From Intrasporangiaceae bacterium URHB0013 (GTDB lineage Bacteria; Actinomycetota; Actinomycetes; Actinomycetales; Dermatophilaceae): DNA of 64,000 bases. Location of the stretch: positions 477,423-541,422 of the forward strand of contig KK211150.1 of the NCBI GenBank assembly GCA_000620545.1. Reading direction: 5' to 3'. The position numbers were made by a program, and so were the translations under genes. This document shows positions 58,088 through 64,000 of this stretch, piece after piece. Within the stretch, counting starts at the first letter, position 1. Each line of letters begins with the position of its first letter. The notes under the pieces were generated by a model. The model did not search any database. It saw only the letters and a program-made list of their open reading frames with translations, and had not been told where the DNA came from.

Positions 58088-59383
58088 GTGACGGAGGACG
58101 CGGCGACCGACGAACGTGTCGCGGCGGCCCGTCGCGCCGTCGAGGCGGTCTGGCACATCGAGTCCGGCCGCCTCATCGCCGGCCTGGGGCGGGTCACGGG
58201 CGACCTCGGTCTCGCCGAGGACCTGGCGCAGGAGGCCCTCCTCGTCGCGCTCGAGCAGTGGCCCACCTCGGGTATCCCGCCGAACCCGGGCGGCTGGCTC
58301 ATGACGACGGCGAAGCGCCGCGCCATCGACGCCCATCGACGCAGGGCCACTCACGAGCGCAAGGTCGCCCTGCTCGCGCGCGACGTCACGACGTCCGAGC
58401 CCGGCGTCGACTCGGACCAGCACGTCGACGCCCTCGACGACCACGTCGGCGACGACCTGCTGCGTCTGGTGCTCACCGCCTGCCACCCCGTGCTGTCACT
58501 CGAGTCACGCGTGGCCCTGACCCTGCGCTGCCTCGGTGGCCTCTCGACGGACGAGATCGCGCGGGCGTTCCTCGTCCCCGAGCCGACGATGGCGCAGCGC
58601 ATCGTCCGGGCCAAGAAGACCTTGAGCGACAAGCGGATCCGCTTCGAGCTGCCGCCGTCCAGTGAGCTTCCCGAACGCCTCGCCGCGGTCCTCGAGGTCG
58701 TCTATCTCGTCTTCAACGAGGGGTATGCCGCGACGTCCGGGGAGGACTGGGTGCGTCCGGCGCTGTGCCAGGACGCGATGCGACTCGGCCGCGTGCTCGC
58801 GTCCCTGCTCCCCGACGAGCCGGAGGTGCACGGTCTGCTCGCCCTGATGGAGCTCCAGGCATCGCGCCTGCCGGCTCGGGTCGGCCCCGGCGGACAGCCG
58901 GTGCTGCTGCCCGACCAGGACCGCCGACGCTGGGACCGGCTCCTCGTGCGTCGCGGCCTCGCCTCCCTCGCCCGTGCCGAGCAGTCCCGCCGGCCCTTGG
59001 GGCCGTATGCCGTGCAGGCCGCGATCGCGGCCTGCCACGCCCGGGCCGTGCGCCCCGAGGAGACCGACTGGCGCCGCATCGCCGACCTCTACGCGGTGCT
59101 CGCCACCATCTGGCCCTCGCCCGTCGTCGAGGTGAACCGCGCCGTCGCCGTGGGCTTCTCGTCCGGACCCGAGGCCGGCCTCGAGGTCATCGACTCGGTG
59201 GTGGCTTCGGGTCGGCTCGCCGACTACCCCCACCTGCACGCGGTGCGCGGCGACCTGCTCGAGCGCGCCGGACGGCATACCGAGTCGGCGGAGGCGTTCG
59301 AGCGCGCCGCCACGCTGACGCGCAGTGCCACCGAGCGGTCGATCTTCTCGGCGCGAGCGGCGGCCGCGCACACCTTCTCCTGA
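58088..59383 (+). CDS. ECF42-type sigma factor with a long C-terminal extension
   Basis: 431 aa. Sigma region 2: WHIESGRLIAGLGRVTGDLGLAEDLAQEALLVALEQWP (abbreviated; residues about 22-58) and GGWLMTTAKRRAIDAHRRR. Region 4: LRLVLTACHPVLSLESRVALTLRCLGGLSTDEIARAFLVPEPTMAQRIVRAKKTL (about 115-170). The remaining 240 residues are the TPR-like DUF6596 extension (VLEVVYLVFNEGYAAT ... ELQASRLPAR ... AAIAACHARA), which defines ECF42-type factors. The adjacent DGPF gene fits the class. It regulates itself without a classical anti-sigma factor. Confidence 0.93.
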   Translation: MTEDAATDERVAAARRAVEAVWHIESGRLIAGLGRVTGDLGLAEDLAQEALLVALEQWPTSGIPPNPGGWLMTTAKRRAIDAHRRRATHERKVALLARDVTTSEPGVDSDQHVDALDDHVGDDLLRLVLTACHPVLSLESRVALTLRCLGGLSTDEIARAFLVPEPTMAQRIVRAKKTLSDKRIRFELPPSSELPERLAAVLEVVYLVFNEGYAATSGEDWVRPALCQDAMRLGRVLASLLPDEPEVHGLLALMELQASRLPARVGPGGQPVLLPDQDRRRWDRLLVRRGLASLARAEQSRRPLGPYAVQAAIAACHARAVRPEETDWRRIADLYAVLATIWPSPVVEVNRAVAVGFSSGPEAGLEVIDSVVASGRLADYPHLHAVRGDLLERAGRHTESAEAFERAATLTRSATERSIFSARAAAAHTFS

Positions 59384-59441
59384 CCCGTGGCAGCGCGTCG
59401 CCGAGCCGCCAGCGAGGTCCTGGCCACGTCCTCGGCGGAGG

Positions 59442-60875
59442 TCAGGCGCCTGTCGTGTTGGGGTTGCGCCACCGTCGCTCGAAGGGCAGGCGCCACGTGA
59501 ACGGGGCGACGAGCTGGTGGATCTGGTTCGGTCCCCACGTGCCAGGGTCGTAGGGCCTCACGATCGGCGGGTTGTCGAGCAGGGGCTGGCTGATCTCCCA
59601 GAGGCGCTCGATGCCGTCGGCCGACGTGAAGAGGGTGCGGTCGCCACGGGCGGCGTCGTAGATGAGGCGCTCGTAGGCCTCGAGGACCGAACCGGCCCAG
59701 TCGGTCTCGCCCATGGAGAACTGCATCGACAGCTTGTCGAGCTTCATGCCCGGTCCCGGGCGCTTCCCGTAGAACGAGAGGGACATCCGGGAACGGTCGG
59801 CGAGGTCGAAGGTCAGGTGGTCGGGGCCGTTGTCGCCGACGCCGGACGCCGGTGGGAACATCGAGCGCGGCGGCTCCTTGAACGCGATCGAGATGATGCG
59901 AGCTCCCTCGGCAAGCCGCTTGCCGGTGCGCAGGTAGAAGGGCACGCCGGCCCAACGCCAGTTGTCCACGAAGCACTTGAGGGCCACGAACGTCTCCGTC
60001 TGGCTGTCGTGCCTGACGCCTTCCTCCTCGCGGTAGCCGACGTACTGCCCGCGGACGACGTCGTGCGGCTCGATCGGCGACATCGAGCGGAAGACCTTGT
60101 TCTTCTCCTCGCTGATCGCGTGCGGCTCGAGCGCGGTCGGCGGCTCCATCGCGGTGAAGGCGAGCACCTGGAAGAGGTGGGTGACGACCATGTCGCGGTA
60201 GGCGCCCGTGCTCTCGTAGAAGTCGGCCCGCTGCGCGAGGCCGAGGGTCTCGGGCACGTCGATCTGGATGTGGTCGATGTGGTTGCGGTGCCAGATGGGT
60301 TCGAAGAGACCGTTGGCGAAGCGGAAGGCGAGGATGTTCTGCGCGGCCTCCTTCCCGAGGAAGTGGTCGATGCGGAAGATCTGCTCCTCGTCGAAGACCT
60401 GGTGCAGCTCGGCGTTGAGGGCGCGGGCGCTCGCCAGGTCGGTGCCGAAGGGCTTCTCCATGATGATCCTGCTGCGTTCGACCAGGCCGGCCTCGGCGAG
60501 CTGGTGCACGACCGCGAGGGCGGCCTTGGGCGGCACCGAGAGGTAGTGCAGCCGCCGCGCGTCCGTGCCGAGGATCGCCTCCGACTTCTCCACCGCAGAG
60601 CGAATTCCTTGTGGCCCAGCGCTTCCCGGCACCCAGTGGATGCGGTCGGCGAACTCGCGGAGGTCGTCGTCGCTGACGTCGTGACTGCTGTGCTCACGCA
60701 CCGACGCGAAGACGAACTCGAGGAACTCCTCGCGGCTCAGCTCGTCGAGCGACGTCGCGACGACGCGCAGTCCTTCGAGCAGCTCGGACTCGTGCAGGTG
60801 CAGCATGCCCGGGAGCAGCTTGCGCTTGGCAAGGTCTCCGGTGGCGCCGAACAGGACGACCGTGGTGGCTGGCAT
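59442..60875 (-). CDS. zwf: glucose-6-phosphate 1-dehydrogenase
   Basis: 477 aa. Rossmann motif VVLFGATGDLAKRKLLPGML near residue 6; RIIMEKPFGTDLASA; and RIDHFLGKEAAQNILAFRF, the R-I-D-H-x-L-G-K-E active-site signature, with the catalytic His. FYLRTGKRL follows. It oxidises glucose 6-phosphate to 6-phosphogluconolactone with NADP. The ATG at 60875 is preferred; the 35-codon frame upstream is not family-like. It is not next to tal, opcA or gnd, so it may be a second copy. Confidence 0.95.
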   Translation of the reverse strand: MPATTVVLFGATGDLAKRKLLPGMLHLHESELLEGLRVVATSLDELSREEFLEFVFASVREHSSHDVSDDDLREFADRIHWVPGSAGPQGIRSAVEKSEAILGTDARRLHYLSVPPKAALAVVHQLAEAGLVERSRIIMEKPFGTDLASARALNAELHQVFDEEQIFRIDHFLGKEAAQNILAFRFANGLFEPIWHRNHIDHIQIDVPETLGLAQRADFYESTGAYRDMVVTHLFQVLAFTAMEPPTALEPHAISEEKNKVFRSMSPIEPHDVVRGQYVGYREEEGVRHDSQTETFVALKCFVDNWRWAGVPFYLRTGKRLAEGARIISIAFKEPPRSMFPPASGVGDNGPDHLTFDLADRSRMSLSFYGKRPGPGMKLDKLSMQFSMGETDWAGSVLEAYERLIYDAARGDRTLFTSADGIERLWEISQPLLDNPPIVRPYDPGTWGPNQIHQLVAPFTWRLPFERRWRNPNTTGA

Positions 60876-60973
60876 GGGTCCAGCGTGGCGCAGATCGGCC
60901 TCCAGCGGGAGGTGCGGACCGGACGAAGGCGGGAAGCATCGCCTCGGGGCCCTCAACCGTGGGAACCTCAGCC

Positions 60974-61978
60974 ATGGCACGCGAGGCCAGGCACGACGCA
61001 GACCCTCCGGCCGACCGGGACCCGGTGGATCCCGCGTCGGGGCGTCTGACCCGCCTGCGCCTGCGCGGTGAGGAGACCGCCACCCGGTACGCCGGGAGGT
61101 ACACCGAGCGCTCCCGCCGCGTCCCCGCGCTGCGCGTCCCGCTCGAGATGGCGGCGCTGTACGTGGCTCGTCAGGGCATGCTGCTCGCCAGTGCCGTCGC
61201 GTTCCGGACGTTCCTGTGGCTGCTGCCGCTCACCCTGCTGGCGGCGGGACTCGTGGCCGGGATCACCGGAGGGGACCCGCGCGCCGCCGAAGACGCGCTC
61301 GCCGTCACCGGCGTCACGAGCACCCTGCGCGAACAGATCACAGTCGCACTCAGCGAGTCCCGCCGGTCCTGGTGGGTGGCAGTCCTCGTCGGTCTCGTCC
61401 TGTCGCTGTGGACGACGCGCACGCTCATGCGCAACCTCGTCATCGTCAACGCGCACGTGTGGGATGCCTCGGTGCCGCGGCGCACGCAGCGGGAGGTGCT
61501 GCACGCGACGCTCATCTTCGCGGCCGCCTGGGTGGGGATCTTCCTCGGCGCGGCGCTGGTCGCAAGCCTCGACACGCTCGTGCCGGGGGGCATCGTGCTG
61601 TCCTTTCTCTGCCAGGCGGCGATCTCCGGTGCCGGCTGGCTGCTCATCACCCTCTACCTGCCCGACCGCCGCCGGTCCTGGATGGACCTCGTACCGGGCG
61701 GGATGCTGTTCGGGCTGGGGCTCGCCACGCTCCACGTCGTCAGCCGTGTCTACCTGCCGGCCCGGATCGAGAAGTCGTCGGCCCTCTACGGCACCCTCGG
61801 CGTCGCCGGGGCCGTCCTCGTCTGGCTGCTCGTCGGGGGGCACCTCATCGTGAGCTGCGCCATCCTCAACCGGGTGTGGCTGCGCCACCGGGACCCGACG
61901 TTCGACCCGGGCTTCGACCCGTCGTTCGACCTGTCGATCGGCCCTGCCGCAGACGATTCCCGCGACTCCGGGGCCTGA
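60974..61978 (+). CDS. YihY/BrkB-like membrane protein
   Basis: 334 aa. It has a polar N-terminal 45 residues. Six membrane helices follow from QGMLLASAVAFRTFLWLLPLTLLAAG to GVAGAVLVWLLVGGHLIVSCAIL. ALYVARQGMLLASAVAFRTF carries the family's typical first segment, and LPDRRRSWMDLVPGGMLFGLG the conserved loop. It ends with a repeated acidic FDPGFDPSFD tail. A GTG 5 codons upstream (60959) is an alternative. Function unknown. Confidence 0.82.
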   Translation: MAREARHDADPPADRDPVDPASGRLTRLRLRGEETATRYAGRYTERSRRVPALRVPLEMAALYVARQGMLLASAVAFRTFLWLLPLTLLAAGLVAGITGGDPRAAEDALAVTGVTSTLREQITVALSESRRSWWVAVLVGLVLSLWTTRTLMRNLVIVNAHVWDASVPRRTQREVLHATLIFAAAWVGIFLGAALVASLDTLVPGGIVLSFLCQAAISGAGWLLITLYLPDRRRSWMDLVPGGMLFGLGLATLHVVSRVYLPARIEKSSALYGTLGVAGAVLVWLLVGGHLIVSCAILNRVWLRHRDPTFDPGFDPSFDLSIGPAADDSRDSGA

Positions 61979-61992
61979 AGGGCCGGGTGCCC

Positions 61993-62004
61993 TATGCTCG
62001 GTTC
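61993..62004 (+). promoter_or_regulatory. leaderless -10 box of the GlsB-like gene
   Basis: TATGCT at 61993-61998, then 6 bases and the ATG at 62005; no Shine-Dalgarno sequence. Confidence 0.45.
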
Positions 62005-62268
62005 ATGCTCATCCTCGGCATGATCCTCTTCGGCATGCTCGTCGGCGCTGCGGCCCAGCTCATCCTGGGCCGCGAGGGCAAGAGCGTCGACTGGACGATG
62101 GCCATCGTGGCGGGCCTCGTCGGCTCGTTCGTCGGCGGCCTCCTCGCGAGCCTCATCGCGGGCGACGGGCTCACCCTGCGACCGAGCGGCATCATCGGCT
62201 CGCTCGTCGGCGCCGTCATCGTCACGGCCGTGTGGCGTTGGAGCCGCACCCGCAGCGTCACCCGCTGA
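62005..62268 (+). CDS. GlsB/YeaQ/YmgE-family membrane protein
   Basis: 87 aa with three short hydrophobic segments: LILGMILFGMLVGAAAQLIL, MAIVAGLVGSFVGGLLASLI and GIIGSLVGAVIVTAVW. G-x-x-x-G-rich spacing is typical of this stress-associated small membrane family. Monocistronic: own -10 and a downstream terminator. Confidence 0.88.
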   Translation: MLILGMILFGMLVGAAAQLILGREGKSVDWTMAIVAGLVGSFVGGLLASLIAGDGLTLRPSGIIGSLVGAVIVTAVWRWSRTRSVTR

Positions 62269-62270
62269 GC

Positions 62271-62292
62271 CACCCGGCGCTGCCGCCGGGTG
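62271..62292. terminator. bidirectional terminator between glsB-like and ABC-F genes
   Basis: CACCCGGC (62271-62278) / GCCGGGTG (62285-62292), 8-bp stem and 6-base loop, between convergent genes ending at 62268 and 62314. Confidence 0.65.
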
Positions 62293-62313
62293 CTCGACCG
62301 CGCACGCCCGACC

Positions 62314-63972
62314 TCAGAGCGTCTCGACACGGACCCGCCCTCGCGTCACGACCCACCGGTGGGTCAGGCGTATGCCGTCGAGCAGGCTCTCGTCGTGGCT
62401 GACGACGAGCACGGTGCCACCGAAGGCCGCCACGGCGGCCTCGAGCTGCTCGATCGCGTCGACATCGAGGTGGTTGGTCGGCTCGTCGAGGACGAGGACG
62501 TTGACCTCGCGCCCTTGGAAGAGGGCCATGAGGGCGCGCGTGCGCTCGCCCATCGACAGGCTCCGCGCGGGACGTGAGACGTGCTCGGACCCCAGACCGA
62601 ACTTCGCGAGCAGGGTGCGCACGTCGGCGACTGGCCACTCCCGTCCGGTCCTCGGGTGGGACCCGAGCTCGCGCTGCACGACGTCGAGGACCGACGCGTC
62701 GGCGTCGAGCAGGTGACGGCGCTGGTCGATGACCCCGACCGCCACCCGTGAGCCCAGCGACTGGCGGCCCGATGCGAGCGGCAGGTCGCCGAGCAGTGCG
62801 CCGAGCAGGGTCGTCTTGCCGGAGCCGTTGTCGCCCACGAGGGCGACGCGGTCGCCACGACCGAGCACGAGGCTGACCGGTCCGAGCCGGAAGCCGGGCC
62901 GCTCGACGACGGCGTCCGCCAGGGTGGCGACGACATCGGCCGAGGGCCGCCCCTCCGTGATGGCGTAGCGCAGCTGCCACTCCTTGCGCGGCTGCTCCAC
63001 GGCGTCGAGACGGTCGGCCGCACGCTCGAGGCGTCCGCCCTTCGCCGCCTGGCGATCCGCGCGAGCCTTGTGCTTCTCCCGGATGTGCTTGTCGGGCTCC
63101 TTGCCCAGGGCGACGTTGCGCCGACCTCGATCGGCCCAGTCGTGGCGCTGCCGGGACTGGGCGAGCAGCGCGTCCCGCTCGGCGGCATACCCCTCGTAGG
63201 CGTCCCACGCGTGGGCACGCGCGAGCTGCCGCTGGACGACGAAGGAACTCCAGCCGCCCGAGTAGTGGCCGATGCGCTGCTGCTTCACGTCGAGCTCGAC
63301 GACGCTGGTCGTGACCGCGTCGAGGAAGGCGCGGTCGTGGCTCGCCAGGAGGATGGGCCCCTCGTGGCCGCGGACGAAGCCGGCCATGACCGCGAGGCCC
63401 CGCGCGTCGAGGTCGTTCGTGGGCTCGTCGAGCAGGAGCACGTCGTACTGGCTGAGCAGCACGGCGACGAGGCACGCCCGAGCAGCCTGCCCACCGGACA
63501 GGGTCCCGAGCGGACGGTCCGGGGCGACGGCGAGCCCGACGTGGGCGGCGACCTCGGGCAGTCGCTCGTCGAGGTCGGCGGCGCCGAGCGCGAGCCACCG
63601 CTCGAGCGCGAGGGCGTAGCGGTCCTCGCTCCCCGCGTCGCCGGCGGCGATGGCGGCCGAGGCCGCCTCGAGCTCGACGTCCGCGGCCGTCACGCCCGTG
63701 CGGCGGCGGGCATACGTCAGCAGCGTCTCCGACGGGTCCGGCACGACCTGCGGGAGCCAGCCGATCGTCGCGTCGCGCGGGGACAGGCGGATGGAGCCCG
63801 CCTCGATCGGCAGCTCGCCCACGATGATGCGCATGAGCGTCGACTTGCCGGACCCGTTGGGGCCGACGACGGCCGTCACGTCGCCCTCGGCGAGCGTGAG
63901 GTCGAGACCGGAGAAGAGGGTGCGCGCCCCGAAGGCGACGTCGAGCCCGGTGATGGTGAGCGTGGAAGACAT
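62314..63972 (-). CDS. ABC-F ATPase
   Basis: 552 aa with two ABC domains and no membrane part. Domain 1: Walker A VVGPNGSGKSTL, signature LGTLSGGQAARA, Walker B VLLLDEPTNDLD. Domain 2: Walker A LVGDNGSGKTTL, signature SLSMGERTRALMAL, Walker B VLVLDEPTNHLD. A long basic linker (KEPDKHIREKHKARADRQAAK) between them is the ribosome-contacting P-site arm of ABC-F proteins. It probably acts on the ribosome (translation factor or antibiotic resistance). Complete, ATG start. Confidence 0.9.
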   Translation of the reverse strand: MSSTLTITGLDVAFGARTLFSGLDLTLAEGDVTAVVGPNGSGKSTLMRIIVGELPIEAGSIRLSPRDATIGWLPQVVPDPSETLLTYARRRTGVTAADVELEAASAAIAAGDAGSEDRYALALERWLALGAADLDERLPEVAAHVGLAVAPDRPLGTLSGGQAARACLVAVLLSQYDVLLLDEPTNDLDARGLAVMAGFVRGHEGPILLASHDRAFLDAVTTSVVELDVKQQRIGHYSGGWSSFVVQRQLARAHAWDAYEGYAAERDALLAQSRQRHDWADRGRRNVALGKEPDKHIREKHKARADRQAAKGGRLERAADRLDAVEQPRKEWQLRYAITEGRPSADVVATLADAVVERPGFRLGPVSLVLGRGDRVALVGDNGSGKTTLLGALLGDLPLASGRQSLGSRVAVGVIDQRRHLLDADASVLDVVQRELGSHPRTGREWPVADVRTLLAKFGLGSEHVSRPARSLSMGERTRALMALFQGREVNVLVLDEPTNHLDVDAIEQLEAAVAAFGGTVLVVSHDESLLDGIRLTHRWVVTRGRVRVETL

Positions 63973-64000
63973 GAGAGGTCCTGGATGGTCGGCAGGGCCC

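Larger units (their letters stand above)
61..63715. repeat. dispersed word GTATGCC/GGCATAC, 35 copies
   Basis: First bases: 61, 390, 7699, 8953, 10438, 12128, 12890, 16758, 18293, 20641, 21219, 24548, 27705, 28154, 29044, 31708, 35019, 37029, 37932, 41158, 41554, 43241, 46539, 46914, 48639, 52385, 54684, 54945, 57843, 58723, 59005, 59274, 62370, 63184, 63709. All but those at 48639 and 63709 extend to GTATGCCG. 16 read GTATGCC on the plus strand and 19 read GGCATAC. Copies occur in different reading frames and in intergenic DNA. Confidence 0.85.

Noticed and set aside
61-63715. GTATGCCG as a KOPS or Chi-type polar signal
   Set aside because: Orientation is balanced (16 versus 19), whereas such signals are strongly strand-biased; a replichore switch in the window is not evident.
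1-64000. tRNA, rRNA or insertion-sequence genes
   Set aside because: No cloverleaf with TTCGA-type arm, no rRNA-like stretch and no transposase frame could be supported.

Overview
The window is about 72% GC with dense gene packing, many 4-base ATGA/GTGA gene overlaps, frequent GTG starts and leaderless -10 boxes. It also carries DUF5926, DUF2510 and F420-type luciferase-like genes and an oxygen-dependent cobalamin route. Together these point to a high-GC Actinomycetota chromosome, most likely of the Intrasporangiaceae type; the family is an inference. I see no rRNA, tRNA, transposase, integrase or CRISPR array.

Layout. 1-0.8 kb: end of a CbtA-type cobalt permease plus a [2Fe-2S] thioredoxin-like protein. 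0.8-5.3 kb: an acidic orphan, a secreted orphan with a strong terminator, DUF1905, and a two-gene unit of a GCS2-type carboxylate-amine ligase and an amidohydrolase. 5.3-18.7 kb: aerobic cobalamin genes, with cobG-cobH-cobIJ on the minus strand, cobN on the plus strand behind a cobalamin riboswitch, and cobQ-cobF on the minus strand with cobF fused to a GNAT domain. Small regulator and enzyme genes sit between them. 18.7-28.0 kb: PadR with a perfect operator, an anti-sigma-like ATPase, a P-loop kinase/luciferase-like fusion, DUF5926, a glycosyltransferase, an exact-period 53-bp tandem array of hairpins, a large membrane protein, a 56-aa membrane protein coupled to pheA, and a peptidoglycan-binding lipoprotein.

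28.5-33.9 kb: a tight four-gene unit of a cytosolic subtilisin-like protease with YWGGVGG repeats, an ECF sigma factor, a small regulatory-like protein, and a TPR-CHAT (caspase-like) protein. I consider this the best candidate for an undescribed system. 34-45.9 kb: an aldarate (glucarate/galactarate/talarate) catabolic locus with three enolase-superfamily dehydratases, KDG dehydratase, a semialdehyde dehydrogenase, a complete tripartite tricarboxylate-type transporter, a universal stress protein, and LysR and FadR-type regulators with visible promoters and operators. 46-49 kb: a flavin monooxygenase, an amidohydrolase and DUF2461. 49.1-52.6 kb: EfeUOB iron uptake behind a DtxR/IdeR-like box. 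52.7-64 kb: a copper-chaperone-like lipoprotein, a lipid kinase, DinB, Gfo/Idh/MocA, DUF998, a DGPF/YCII protein with its ECF42-type sigma factor, glucose-6-phosphate dehydrogenase, a YihY/BrkB membrane protein, GlsB/YeaQ and an ABC-F ATPase.

Across the whole window the word GTATGCC (usually GTATGCCG) occurs at least 35 times in both orientations, in several reading frames and between genes. That is several times what base composition predicts, which suggests a DNA-level signal.
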